Part shown: positions 26,835 to 36,427 of the stretch, in pieces
Position numbering within the stretch: position 1 is the stretch's first letter
How the letters are laid out: each line of letters begins with the position of its first letter
Program-made: the position numbers and the translations under genes
The notes under the pieces: model-generated
Told to the model about the DNA's origin: nothing
Database searches by the model: none
The model's input: the letters and a program-made list of their open reading frames with translations, nothing else
NCBI GenBank assembly: GCA_964439935.1
Contig: CAYTPW010000002.1
Span: forward strand, 1 to 64,000
From: JABMQW01 sp964439935
GTDB taxonomy: Bacteria; Fidelibacterota; Marinisomatia; Marinisomatales; TCS56
DNA: 64,000 bases
Direction of reading: 5' to 3'

Positions 26835-28538
26835 ATGAAGGGGATAAGCCTTAGCTTAATATTGTGCTTAATAATTTGTTCGTTATTTAACACGCCCATC
26901 AATTGTCAAACGCTTGAAAAAGAGAGTACGCAAGAACTTTCAAAAGATGCACGTAAAGGAGAACTGTTTACCTTTAACTACAATGAAGAAGCCGGGGAAT
27001 TTTCACTGGTCTTCAAGCGCGAGAAAAAAAAGAAGTTGATCTATGAGATATATCAGTTTGACAATGATCTAAAGCTTGTGAAGAATGAAATATTGGATGA
27101 GGGATCGGCTAAAACCAGCTATGCTGACTTGTTGAACACAGCAGGCACCGGACCTGAACCCTGGAATAACCCAACTGTCGTTAGGGTGGATCCTGGACTG
27201 GGTCAAATCGTTCTTCGGCAGGGTACCCTCACTCGCGAGTGGGCAAAAAATGTTGAGGAAAAAGGCAACTATCGTTACACGACCTGGTATTGGAAATATA
27301 ATTTCGAAGAGCTGCAAAAAGTTAAACCCAAGTTTGAAGGACTGATTGATGTCCCAGAGGGTGCACCAAAATTCGTTATCAAGATGGCTCAGAGCGCTGG
27401 CGAAAAAGTAGCTCTGATTGCCTATTCAACTGATGAACCAGGAGTGGAAATTACAACGGGGAGACAGAGCTTTGTCTATGGCAGCCTGTCGGCAAGAACA
27501 AAGGACTATGCCTCCGCTACCGGCGACATTCTGGTTGTAGGTCGCAGCGATCAAATGGACTTTGATACCAAAGTACCAAAACAGGTCTATCTGTTGATCC
27601 AGTTCTCAGCGGAAGACCTGTCAGAGATACACCGCGAATCTTTTACTTTCGAATACAGTATGGATCTGGCCTACAAGCAGGTTTTGGCAGATGGCTCCAT
27701 GGCCTTGATTTTTGCTCCCAACGCTTATCCCGGAATGAAAAATAAACATCCAAATCCCACCACATGGGAGTACATCAGGGTTAACAAAGATGCCACAATT
27801 AAAGACCGGATACTGTTTGATAATACAGCCGGCTGGTGGTTGATTAAAAATGTAGTTCTTATGGACAATGATGATGTTTACATCTATGGTGCGGGATTGC
27901 AAAGCAAGAAGGAAAAACATTTCAGTGTTGCAAAACTCATGTCAAGGTTTGATAATGTTCAGGCCATGAAAATTTCTGGTGGTACAGTGGTATATATTAA
28001 TAGCGCTACTTTAGATGCAATGGGCAAGAAACTTCAAAATCCAGGTAACCAGAAGAAAGCAAAACAATATCAGGGTAAAGATATGGAGCTTGAGCAGATA
28101 TCCGTTGTTACTGGCTCAGGTGATCTGATTTTCTCCGGATTGGCAGTTGATAGGTCCGCGCGCTATAGTTTCCACTTTGGCCCCAATGGAGATTTTAAGG
28201 GTCAGTATTTTGTTGGTACTATAAAACAATCAAAAGAGCACTATAATGACCATTTTCTCTTTGAGAATCCGGAAGGTGGAACAGTGACTTATTTCATGGG
28301 CGAGAATACCGGGGAAGATAAGGGGCGTATACTGAAATTTCCGCGAATGGCTACTATCGATGTCGCCAATGCTACCATTTCCGATATCAACACATACGGA
28401 TTTGGTAAGAAACAAGAGTATTATCTGGACGACATATATCCGTTTACTTTCATTGATAATGGCCAACGGGTGGTCTTCTTCAGCAGGAATGCCAAAGACA
28501 GTGAAATCTGGCTTGGGAAAATTAAATTCGGCAGCTAA
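26835..28538 (+). CDS. large secreted protein of unknown function
   Basis: The likely start is the ATG at 26835, preceded by AAAGGA. The 567-residue product has a signal peptide (LSLILCLIICSLFNTPINCQ). The body is beta-rich with repeated strand-turn segments (for example LYEIYQFDNDL-like, VYLLIQFSAEDLSEI, GDLIFSGLAVDRSARYSF), which fits a beta-propeller or similar fold. Clusters of Lys and Glu (KREKKKKLIYE) lie near residue 60. I do not recognise a catalytic motif. A hairpin, probably a terminator, lies 25 nt after the stop. Confidence 0.75.
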   Translation: MKGISLSLILCLIICSLFNTPINCQTLEKESTQELSKDARKGELFTFNYNEEAGEFSLVFKREKKKKLIYEIYQFDNDLKLVKNEILDEGSAKTSYADLLNTAGTGPEPWNNPTVVRVDPGLGQIVLRQGTLTREWAKNVEEKGNYRYTTWYWKYNFEELQKVKPKFEGLIDVPEGAPKFVIKMAQSAGEKVALIAYSTDEPGVEITTGRQSFVYGSLSARTKDYASATGDILVVGRSDQMDFDTKVPKQVYLLIQFSAEDLSEIHRESFTFEYSMDLAYKQVLADGSMALIFAPNAYPGMKNKHPNPTTWEYIRVNKDATIKDRILFDNTAGWWLIKNVVLMDNDDVYIYGAGLQSKKEKHFSVAKLMSRFDNVQAMKISGGTVVYINSATLDAMGKKLQNPGNQKKAKQYQGKDMELEQISVVTGSGDLIFSGLAVDRSARYSFHFGPNGDFKGQYFVGTIKQSKEHYNDHFLFENPEGGTVTYFMGENTGEDKGRILKFPRMATIDVANATISDINTYGFGKKQEYYLDDIYPFTFIDNGQRVVFFSRNAKDSEIWLGKIKFGS

Positions 28539-28563
28539 GCGTTTTACAATTTGGTTTATTATA

Positions 28564-28593
28564 TAACAGGCTCGATTTATATCGGGCCTGTTA
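28564..28593 (+). terminator. hairpin, probable terminator
   Basis: TAACAGGCTCGAT and ATCGGGCCTGTTA form a 13-bp stem with one G-U-type pair and a 4-nt loop, 25 nt downstream of the stop at 28538. The T-tract is poor (ACCTTATAATTT), so termination is likely but not certain. Confidence 0.55.
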
Positions 28594-28787
28594 CCTTATA
28601 ATTTGCTATCAGATTTCTGAGAAAGCCTCAGATTTCTACGATAAATTAATACTGAAGCATCTTATTGATAGCTGCTTACCTATAAATATTTATTTGCTGC
28701 AATTTAAGTAACTGCTATTTTTATAAAGGCTTGTGGGGCCAAATGCGAAAAAGGAATTATTGACATAAGCGCTTTCTGTGTCCTGTG

Positions 28788-28806
28788 GAATACTTCTTGA
28801 GTATTC
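28788..28806. promoter_or_regulatory. inverted repeat before the serpin gene
   Basis: GAATACT and AGTATTC (28788-28794 and 28800-28806) form a perfect 7-bp inverted repeat with a 5-nt centre, 27 nt before the serpin start. A TTGACA element lies at about 28760 but has no well-spaced -10. The repeat could be an operator or a leader hairpin. Confidence 0.4.
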
Positions 28807-28833
28807 TTAACAAAACTTAGCAATGGAGATAAA

Positions 28834-30072
28834 ATGAAAAAATTTAGCTACACCATTTTGGTTGGTATCCTGCTTTTTGGTTGTGGTAGAGACAGCACTT
28901 CTTCAGACGATCACAATTATCTGGAATTACGACCGTTAACTGCCAAGGAACAGAGTTTGGTTAAGTCCAACCAGCAATTCGGCATAAACCTGATGCATGC
29001 GATCTCGACCATTGATTCCGCGGGTAATATTTTTATTTCGCCCTTGAGCGTTTCAATGGCCCTGGGAATGACAATGAACGGAGCCAACGGACAGACTTAC
29101 ACAGATATGCGATCCACTCTGGAGCTGGCGGATTTATCGGAGCAGGATATTAACCAGGCTTATAAATCTACCATGGATCTGTTAATGTCCATTGACCCAG
29201 ATGTGATTACAAAAATTGCTAATTCGATTTGGATTCGGGAAGGTTTTCCAGTAGAAGACACCTTTATTGATACCAACGAATTCTATTTCGATGCTTGGAT
29301 TACCGAACGTAATTTCGCTGATCCCGGGATCCTTGAGGAAATCAATGGTTGGGTGGCAGATAACACAAATGATAAAATAACCGAGATTCTTGATGTGATA
29401 CCACCAGGCGTAGTTATGTACCTGATCAATGCCATATATTTCAAAGCGATCTGGGAATTTGAGTTTGATAAAAATATTACCACTCAGACCGATTTTTTCA
29501 TTACTCCGGATAATATTGCATCAGTGGACATGATGGGACTAACAGCCGATCTGAATTATTATGCAGACGACCAGGTTCAGGTTGTCGATTTACCCTACGG
29601 CCGCGGTAATTATACTATGACCGTATTGTTGCCTGGTCTGGATGAAAACCTGAACGAATTCGTTGCAGATTTGAATGGGCAGCAATTGGAAAACTACGTT
29701 GGTCAGCTCCAACTTAAATCAGGGACGGTTTTTATGCCTAAACTGAAGACTAGCTACAAGTTGCTGATGAATGATGTATTGACTCAACTGGGAATGGGAA
29801 TAGCCTTTACCGGGCTGGCGGATTTCAGCCGTATCAATTCGGTGCACGATCTATTTATTAGTCGGGTAATCCATGAAACCTTTGTGCAGGTTGATGAAGA
29901 AGGCACTGAAGCTGCCGCCGTAACAGTGGTGGAGACAATGGCCGCATCGGCTGGGCCTGGCGTGGAATTTACAATGAATATCAACCATCCCTATCTATTG
30001 CTGATACGCGAACTGGAAACAGGTACAATCTTGTTTATGGGAAAAATCCAGGAGCCGGTTTGGGAGGATTAG
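28834..30072 (+). CDS. serpin-family protease inhibitor lipoprotein
   Basis: A 412-residue serpin exported as a lipoprotein: the signal ends at LVGILLFGCG. Serpins are suicide inhibitors of serine proteases. Family signs are NAIYFKAIWEFEFDKN, VVDLPYGRGNYTMTVLLPG and the C-terminal NHPYLLLIRELETGTILFMG. The hinge EEGTEAAAV (residues 355-363) has the small residues needed for strand insertion, so it should be inhibitory. Counting 17 from the hinge puts P1-P1' at Ala371-Ser372, which suggests elastase-like targets. The ribosome-binding site is GGAGA. Confidence 0.92.
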   Translation: MKKFSYTILVGILLFGCGRDSTSSDDHNYLELRPLTAKEQSLVKSNQQFGINLMHAISTIDSAGNIFISPLSVSMALGMTMNGANGQTYTDMRSTLELADLSEQDINQAYKSTMDLLMSIDPDVITKIANSIWIREGFPVEDTFIDTNEFYFDAWITERNFADPGILEEINGWVADNTNDKITEILDVIPPGVVMYLINAIYFKAIWEFEFDKNITTQTDFFITPDNIASVDMMGLTADLNYYADDQVQVVDLPYGRGNYTMTVLLPGLDENLNEFVADLNGQQLENYVGQLQLKSGTVFMPKLKTSYKLLMNDVLTQLGMGIAFTGLADFSRINSVHDLFISRVIHETFVQVDEEGTEAAAVTVVETMAASAGPGVEFTMNINHPYLLLIRELETGTILFMGKIQEPVWED

Positions 30073-30331
30073 CCAAACACTGGGATCGACTGAGATTGAA
30101 CAGTATTAACTCATAGGCGCGGTTAGGTTGGAATAATTTAACAATTCCCCACTGTATCTATATCCGGATAGAGTATTTGTCGGTAGGTGCCAACTATCGG
30201 AGTAATTTTTAATGCCGGTTGTTGGATTCATAGCGGGAAGAAATAATGTTAAATATTCCTTTTCCCTGGCGCTATTCGTAGTACCGCACACCACCCTTTA
30301 TGTATATTTCGCTCTCCAGGAAATCTATTTT

Positions 30332-30673
30332 ATGCATGAAATGTCAATTGCCATGAATGTGGTGGAAATCGTCACCAGCCAGGCGCTGCAGAATGAAGCG
30401 CAAAAAATTAATTCTATCAGCCTGGATATCGGCTGTCTGGCGGGAGTGATGATTGATTCGCTGGAATTCTGTTTTACCGCTGTCTGCAAAGGTACCATCG
30501 CCGAAGGGGCCGAACTACAGATTGATGAAATATCCGCACAGGGCCGATGCGGTGATTGTTCTGAAGAATTTAAAGTTGAATCCTATCTTACCGCCTGCCC
30601 CAGCTGTGGTGGCTTCAAAATTGATATCATCCAGGGGCAGGAATTGAAAATTAGAACCATCAATGTTGATTAG
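30332..30673 (+). CDS. hypA: hydrogenase nickel-insertion protein HypA
   Basis: A 113-residue nickel and zinc metallochaperone for [NiFe]-hydrogenase. The start at 30332 gives the invariant MHEMSIAMNVV, where His2 binds nickel; AGGA lies upstream. The zinc finger is CGDC...CPSCGG (residues about 73-93). It opens a plus-strand hyp run, 8 nt before hypB. An upstream in-frame extension from 30212 lacks the motif and is not used. Confidence 0.93.
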   Translation: MHEMSIAMNVVEIVTSQALQNEAQKINSISLDIGCLAGVMIDSLEFCFTAVCKGTIAEGAELQIDEISAQGRCGDCSEEFKVESYLTACPSCGGFKIDIIQGQELKIRTINVD

Positions 30674-30681
30674 GACTGATT

Positions 30682-31473
30682 ATGTGTGACACCTGTGGCT
30701 GCGGACAACCGGCAGAAGCGGTAACAATTCGCAAACCAGGCGAACAGCCGGGTCATTCTCACGACCATCACCATCACGACCATCCCCATGGCCACAGGCA
30801 TGACCATTCGAATTCACATACCATCGCGGTGGAACAGGATGTGCTGTCACAGAATAATCTGCGGGCTGAACGTAATCGTGGTTATTTTGAGGCACTGGAA
30901 ATCCTCGCCCTGAATCTGGTCAGTGCGCCCGGCTCCGGCAAGACCACTCTGCTGGAAAAAACGATCATAAAGCTGAAAGATTCTGTTGAAATAGCGGTTA
31001 TCGAAGGCGACCAGCAAACGACCAATGATGCTGATCGGATTGATAAAAGCGGTGCCCCTGTTATTCAGGTCAATACCGGTGCCGGTTGCCACTTAGATGC
31101 GGATATGATCAGTCGAGCCGTCAAAGAACTGAATCCGACCAGAAATTCGCTGCTGCTAATTGAAAATGTTGGGAATTTGGTTTGTCCTGCCATGTTCGAT
31201 CTGGGGGAGGCTCACAAAGTGGTAATCATAAGTGTTACCGAGGGTGAGGATAAGCCGGAGAAATACCCTCACATGTTTGCCGCTTCCGATCTCTGTATTA
31301 TCAATAAAACCGACCTTTTGCCCTACGTCAATTTTAACATAGAGAAATGTAAGCATTCAGCTTTGCAGGTAAACCACCAACTGGAGTTTATTGAACTTTC
31401 GGCACACACCGGTGATGGTATGGATGTCTGGCTGGAGTGGATTAAAGAAAAATTAGAGCACCGGCAGAAATAA
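30682..31473 (+). CDS. hypB: hydrogenase nickel-incorporation GTPase HypB
   Basis: A 263-residue GTPase that delivers nickel with HypA. The N-terminus has the MCDTCGCG-type metal motif and then a His-rich stretch (about residues 28-50) that may store nickel. The G1 motif is SAPGSGKTT near residue 77, and NKTDLLPY is the G4-type motif. It follows hypA directly and is 6 nt before hypF. The His-rich form is seen in organisms that store nickel. Confidence 0.95.
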   Translation: MCDTCGCGQPAEAVTIRKPGEQPGHSHDHHHHDHPHGHRHDHSNSHTIAVEQDVLSQNNLRAERNRGYFEALEILALNLVSAPGSGKTTLLEKTIIKLKDSVEIAVIEGDQQTTNDADRIDKSGAPVIQVNTGAGCHLDADMISRAVKELNPTRNSLLLIENVGNLVCPAMFDLGEAHKVVIISVTEGEDKPEKYPHMFAASDLCIINKTDLLPYVNFNIEKCKHSALQVNHQLEFIELSAHTGDGMDVWLEWIKEKLEHRQK

Positions 31474-31479
31474 TCATTG

Positions 31480-33738
31480 ATGGCTGTACGCAGACAAATC
31501 CGCGTCAACGGAATTGTTCAGGGGGTGGGTTTTCGCCCCTTTATTTTCAACCTGGCCCACGAGTATGGGCTGACTGGTAATGTGTCCAATACTTCCACCG
31601 GTGTGGCTATCGAAGCCCAGGGACCCGTTAAAGCAATCGCTGATTTTTTGAAAGACATTCAACAGGATGCGCCTCCCCTTGCACTTATCACTGAAATTTC
31701 CACCAGCGACATCCCCCCTACCGCTGATAGCGATTTTGTAATTATAACCTCAGATAGCCAAGCTAAAGTAGCCACGATGATCTCCCCTGACATCGCTATA
31801 TGCAATGATTGCTTGCGGGAAATTTCTGATCCGGCCAACCGCCGTTATCGCTATCCCTTCACCAACTGTACCAACTGCGGACCGCGCTACACAATCATCG
31901 AAGAATTGCCCTACGACCGGCCGTTTACGTCTATGCGCGATTTTGTGATGTGCCATGACTGCCAGGCTGAATATGATGACCCGACCGACCGCCGCTTCCA
32001 CGCCCAGCCCAATGCGTGTCCAATCTGCGGTCCCCAATTAGCGCTGTACAGCATTGATGAAAATCCAATTGTAGCTGACGACCCGATAAAAGAAACAGCT
32101 CGATTGTTGAAAGCCGGTTCAATTCTGGCTCTTAAAGGGCTGGGTGGCTTTCACTTGGCGGTGGATGCTACTAATAGCACAGCGGTGACAGAGCTGCGCC
32201 GCCGTAAAAATCGCGAGGAAAAGCCCTTGGCGCTCATGGTAAAGGATTTAGAGGATGCCCGTAAATTATGCGAATTAACTGCGTCCGAGGAAGATTTGCT
32301 TTGCTCCCCGCATGCCCCTATAGTGCTGGCCCGCAAGCGGGATGATTTTTTATTAGCCGATGAGATTGCCCCGGGTAACGATCGCTTTGGTATAATGCTG
32401 CCTTACACTCCCGTGCACCACTTGTTGTTGGCAGATGATTTTACCGCCCTAGTGATGACCAGCGCCAACATCAGCGAAGAACCGATCTGTATCGCAAATG
32501 ATGAAGCCTTCGAAAGATTACATAGCATCGCAGATTATATACTGCTCCATGATCGCAACATTTATCTGAGGAGTGATGATTCGGTCTTCATCAATCTAGT
32601 CGGCCAGAATCGGCCGATTCGTCGTAGCCGTGGTTACGCACCGGTACCAATTCTGGTCAAATCTGATGGACCGCCGGTCCTGGCAGTTGGTGGTGAATTA
32701 AAGAATACCGTTTGTCTACTGCAGAACAACCGCGCTTTTGTAAGTCAGCACATCGGTGATCTTGAAAATCTGGAAGCATATAATTTTTTTAAGTTGACCA
32801 TAGAACATTTATTAAAGGTTTTTGACACGAAGCCAGAATTGATAGTCCATGATCTTCATCCACGTTACCTATCTACTCAGTGGGCGGAAGAACAGATTGG
32901 CATTCCTCTGTTGGGTGTGCAGCACCATCACGCACACTTGGCTTCGGTGATGGCAGAGCATGGCATCGAGGAGCAGGTGCTGGGAATTACCATGGATGGT
33001 ACAGGCTATAGTAATGATGGCACAATCTGGGGCGGGGAGATTTTACTTGGTGATTATTCGAGTTTTAAACGATTGGCCACATTGGAACCAATGCCGCTTC
33101 CAGGCGGCGATGCGGCAATAAGGGCACCATGGCGAACCGCCGTAAGTTATCTACTTCAATCATTCAACGCACTCCCCGAACTGTCTTTTTTAAGCGATCA
33201 CGACTATAAGCCAATTGTTACTATGGTTGAAAAAAATGTCAACTGCATTGCCACCAGCAGTTGCGGTCGCCTGTTTGATGCAGTGGCTGCAATGAGTGGT
33301 GGCAGACAATTTATCCACTATGAAGGGCAAGCGGCGATTGAATTGATGCAAGCGTCCGACATCGTCGGCGCCAAGCCGTTTAGCTATGAGTTTGGTAGGC
33401 AAGATAACGTGGAGTTAATGCTTGTTAAACCGCTAATCCGCGCTATTGCACAGGCAATTAGATCGGGGTGTGAATTTAGCGTGATCGGCAGTCGATTTCA
33501 TCGCACATTATGCGACATGTTATCCACAATGGTTCAACAACTACGTCTTAAATGTAATATCAACACAGTTGTTGTTTGTGGCGGTGTATTTCAAAATCAA
33601 ATCTTATTTGAAACTCTAATTGATGAATTAATAAGTGCAAAGTTCTCCGTTTACAGCAATGAGAAAGTACCTGCAAATGATGGCGGCATTGCCCTAGGCC
33701 AAGCTCTTATCGGACGCAAATATTTGGAGAGTTTATGA
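31480..33738 (+). CDS. hypF: carbamoyltransferase HypF
   Basis: A 752-residue enzyme that makes the cyanide ligand precursor for the hydrogenase iron from carbamoyl phosphate. Domains in order are acylphosphatase (GVGFRPFIFNLA), two zinc fingers (CNDC...CTNCGP and CHDC...CPICGP), YrdC-like (LALKGLGGFHL) and a Kae1-like domain (QHHHAHLASVMAEH and VVCGGVFQN). The start is the ATG at 31480, although the TTG three bases upstream is possible. It belongs to the same run as hypA and hypB. Confidence 0.96.
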   Translation: MAVRRQIRVNGIVQGVGFRPFIFNLAHEYGLTGNVSNTSTGVAIEAQGPVKAIADFLKDIQQDAPPLALITEISTSDIPPTADSDFVIITSDSQAKVATMISPDIAICNDCLREISDPANRRYRYPFTNCTNCGPRYTIIEELPYDRPFTSMRDFVMCHDCQAEYDDPTDRRFHAQPNACPICGPQLALYSIDENPIVADDPIKETARLLKAGSILALKGLGGFHLAVDATNSTAVTELRRRKNREEKPLALMVKDLEDARKLCELTASEEDLLCSPHAPIVLARKRDDFLLADEIAPGNDRFGIMLPYTPVHHLLLADDFTALVMTSANISEEPICIANDEAFERLHSIADYILLHDRNIYLRSDDSVFINLVGQNRPIRRSRGYAPVPILVKSDGPPVLAVGGELKNTVCLLQNNRAFVSQHIGDLENLEAYNFFKLTIEHLLKVFDTKPELIVHDLHPRYLSTQWAEEQIGIPLLGVQHHHAHLASVMAEHGIEEQVLGITMDGTGYSNDGTIWGGEILLGDYSSFKRLATLEPMPLPGGDAAIRAPWRTAVSYLLQSFNALPELSFLSDHDYKPIVTMVEKNVNCIATSSCGRLFDAVAAMSGGRQFIHYEGQAAIELMQASDIVGAKPFSYEFGRQDNVELMLVKPLIRAIAQAIRSGCEFSVIGSRFHRTLCDMLSTMVQQLRLKCNINTVVVCGGVFQNQILFETLIDELISAKFSVYSNEKVPANDGGIALGQALIGRKYLESL

Positions 33739-33861
33739 AAATAATTAGTAATGATAACAAGCAGTTTGATTAATCCACAAAATTATTAATATAATTCAAT
33801 CTGTTGAGTTCAAAAGAGAAAACGATTTAAATTAATGTGATATTAAAAATAGGGAAATTGA

Positions 33862-34155
33862 ATGTGCTTGGGAATTCCAGGGAAAGTAATTGAAGTTTAT
33901 GAAGAAAACGGTTTGTTGATGGGACGTATTGATTTTGCTGGTACGATCAGTCAGACCTGTCTGGCATACGTTCCAGAAATTGAAATTGGTCAGTATACAA
34001 TAGTTCATGCTGGTTTTGGTATTTCGATAATAAATGAAGAGGAAGCAAGGAAATCTTACGAAGCCTGGGAAGAACTAATGGAAGCTGCCGCACAAGATGG
34101 TGTAGATCTGTACGGTCAACCACTGATAGGAGAAAATAGAGGAACCAAGAAGTGA
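33862..34155 (+). CDS. hypC: hydrogenase maturation chaperone HypC
   Basis: A 97-residue chaperone that carries the iron-cyanide unit from HypD to the hydrogenase large subunit. It begins MCLGIPGKVIE, with the essential Cys2 exposed after Met removal. The strand TYTIVHAGFGISIINEEEA matches the family end. The C-terminal tail is slightly extended. It is separated from hypF by 123 nt and from hypD by 97 nt; these are wider than elsewhere in the set. Confidence 0.94.
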   Translation: MCLGIPGKVIEVYEENGLLMGRIDFAGTISQTCLAYVPEIEIGQYTIVHAGFGISIINEEEARKSYEAWEELMEAAAQDGVDLYGQPLIGENRGTKK

Positions 34156-34252
34156 CAAGCAGGTATGAAAAAAGCTCACTGTAAAAAGTCTGGAAAAGGA
34201 CAATCGAATTTATGTACCAACAATTAACAATTTAGCATAGTAGCGCACTAAC

Positions 34253-35344
34253 TTGAAGTATCTTGAAGAATTTCGTGACCCGATTTTAGCAAAAAAGATT
34301 CTGGCCGAATTGGGGAAGTCGACTACTAGACCATGGGTGATTATGGAAATTTGTGGAGGGCAGACCCACTCCATAATTAAAAATGGCATAGATCAAGTAC
34401 TACCCAAGGAAATTGAACTAGTCCACGGCCCGGGCTGCCCGGTTTGTGTCACGCCGCTGGAGATAATAGATAAGGCAATTGCAATAGCCGGCAAGCAGGA
34501 TATAATCTTTACTAGTTTTGGTGATATGCTGCGGGTACCGGGCAGCCGGAAAGATCTGTTTATAGCGCGCAGCGAAGGTGCTGATGTACGTACTGTTTAT
34601 TCTCCGTTGGAAGCACTGAGAATTGCACGTGAAAATCATGATAAAGAGGTAGTGTTTTTTGCTGTTGGGTTTGAAACTACCGCTCCGGGTAATGCTATGG
34701 CTATTTATCAGGCACAACAGGAAGGAATTGGTAATTTCAGCGAACTTGCCAGCCATGTCCTGGTTCCTCCGGCAATCGAAGCGCTGCTTTCTTCCCCCGA
34801 TAATCGCGTACAAGGCTATCTGGCAGCCGGACATGTATGCACGATTATGGGTTGGGAGGATTATATACCAATTGCAGCAAAATATAGGGTGCCGATTGTT
34901 GTCACCGGTTTTGAACCGATTGATATTCTGGAGGGGATTCTAATGACTGTAAAACAACTGGAAACCGGCCAGTTTCAGGTAGAGAATCAATATGTGCGCT
35001 CAGTGGAACAGGTTGGTAATATTCCAGCACAGGATATTATTGGTAAAGTATTTGAAACCACCGACAGGAAATGGCGCGGCATTGGGAATATACCTGCAAG
35101 TGGCTATAAAATTCGGGCCGAATACAGCGCTTATGATGCTGAAAATAAATTTCCTGTAGGCAGGATAAAAACCAAAGAATCCGATTTGTGTATTAGTGGG
35201 GATGTACTGCGCGGGTTGAAGAAGCCAGATCTGTGCCCGGCGTTTGGCACAGAGTGCCGCCCCGAGCATCCACTTGGGGCGCCGATGGTATCAAGTGAAG
35301 GAGCCTGTGCAGCGTATTATAAATATAAACGAATTGAAGATTGA
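34253..35344 (+). CDS. hypD: hydrogenase iron-ligand assembly protein HypD
   Basis: A 363-residue iron-sulfur protein that assembles the Fe(CN)2CO unit with HypC. Visible motifs are EICGGQTHSI, LVHGPGCPVCVTP, FFAVGFETTAPG, and the C-terminal CPAFGTECRPEHPLGAPMVS-type Cys cluster. The start is a TTG at 34253, giving MKYLEEFRDP, the normal family start, without a clear ribosome-binding site. It overlaps the first possible hypE codons. Confidence 0.95.
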   Translation: MKYLEEFRDPILAKKILAELGKSTTRPWVIMEICGGQTHSIIKNGIDQVLPKEIELVHGPGCPVCVTPLEIIDKAIAIAGKQDIIFTSFGDMLRVPGSRKDLFIARSEGADVRTVYSPLEALRIARENHDKEVVFFAVGFETTAPGNAMAIYQAQQEGIGNFSELASHVLVPPAIEALLSSPDNRVQGYLAAGHVCTIMGWEDYIPIAAKYRVPIVVTGFEPIDILEGILMTVKQLETGQFQVENQYVRSVEQVGNIPAQDIIGKVFETTDRKWRGIGNIPASGYKIRAEYSAYDAENKFPVGRIKTKESDLCISGDVLRGLKKPDLCPAFGTECRPEHPLGAPMVSSEGACAAYYKYKRIED

Positions 35345-35355
35345 ACCGACATGCA

Positions 35356-36417
35356 ATGAAGAACCAAGCTAATTTTCCTGTAGCCCTGTCCTGCCCTCTA
35401 CCAATAATGGAACATGACACCATCCAATTGGCCCATGGGGCTGGGGGTAAATTATCAGCCCAGCTAATTGCAAAATTGTTTTTACCGCGGTTTGGTAATC
35501 AAACACTGGATAAGCTTGAGGACCAAGCCACCCTTTCAATCTCCGGCGATCAACTTGCTTTTACCACTGATTCATTTGTGGTTGAACCAATTTTTTTCCC
35601 CGGTGGAGATATTGGTGATCTGGCGATTAATGGAACAGTGAATGATATTTGTATGAGTGGCGCTAGGCCACTCTACTTAAGTGTTGCTTTTATTCTGGAA
35701 GAAGGTTTGGCAATGGAAGCATTGCATCGAGTATTAATATCAATGGAAAATGCTGCCCGGGCAGCCGATGTTGACATTGTGACCGGTGATACAAAAGTCG
35801 TGAATCGTGGTAAATGCGATCAATTATTTATTAACACAACCGGGATTGGTATAATACCGGAAGATGTTAGTATTTCCGCTACGAACCTTAAAACCGGTGA
35901 CAAAATTATAATCTCCGGCACGGTGGCTGATCATGGTATGGCCGTCATGACAACGCGTGAGGGACTATCCTTCGAATCGCGGGTGAAAAGTGATACGGCT
36001 GCCCTTAATGGTATAGTAGATAGTATGTTGGAAGTGTCGCCAGAAATCCATGCCATGCGTGATCCGACTCGCGGTGGACTGGCCACCACCCTGAATGAAT
36101 TTGCAATTGCATCACAGGTTGGGATCCGGTTGATAGAAAAGGCTGTTCCAGTGCGCCCGGAAGTCAGGGGGGCCTGTGAAATTCTAGGAATCGATCCGCT
36201 TTATGTAGCCAATGAGGGTAAGTTAGTTACAGCTGTGCCAGGTGCTGTAGCCGACGAAATGTTGAAGAAAATGAAATCACATCCACAGGGTAAGGATGCA
36301 GCGATTATAGGCGAGGTCACCACTGAGAATCCCGGACTTGTCGTTATGCGCACTGGTTTAGGAGCAAACCGCATAGTAGATATGCCGGTGGGTGATTTAT
36401 TGCCGAGGATTTGTTAG
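35356..36417 (+). CDS. hypE: hydrogenase maturation factor HypE
   Basis: A protein of about 353 residues that dehydrates the carbamoyl group on its C-terminal cysteine to a thiocyanate. It ends in LLPRIC, which provides the acceptor Cys. ATP-binding is of the PurM type (AHGAGGKLSAQLI near the N-terminus, TDSFVVEPIFFPGGDIG). Starts at 35341 (TTG) or 35407 (ATG) are alternatives. Its stop is 10 nt from the end of the convergent membrane-protein gene. Confidence 0.95.
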   Translation: MKNQANFPVALSCPLPIMEHDTIQLAHGAGGKLSAQLIAKLFLPRFGNQTLDKLEDQATLSISGDQLAFTTDSFVVEPIFFPGGDIGDLAINGTVNDICMSGARPLYLSVAFILEEGLAMEALHRVLISMENAARAADVDIVTGDTKVVNRGKCDQLFINTTGIGIIPEDVSISATNLKTGDKIIISGTVADHGMAVMTTREGLSFESRVKSDTAALNGIVDSMLEVSPEIHAMRDPTRGGLATTLNEFAIASQVGIRLIEKAVPVRPEVRGACEILGIDPLYVANEGKLVTAVPGAVADEMLKKMKSHPQGKDAAIIGEVTTENPGLVVMRTGLGANRIVDMPVGDLLPRIC

Positions 36418-36427
36418 CCGTACCGGC

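Noticed and set aside
28760..28800. sigma-70 promoter for the serpin gene
   Set aside because: TTGACA at about 28760 is a good -35, but the closest -10-like element is 23 nt away, which is too far.
30680..30895. minus-strand ORF over the His-rich region of hypB
   Set aside because: It is a product of the repeated His codons of hypB read in reverse and has no independent support.
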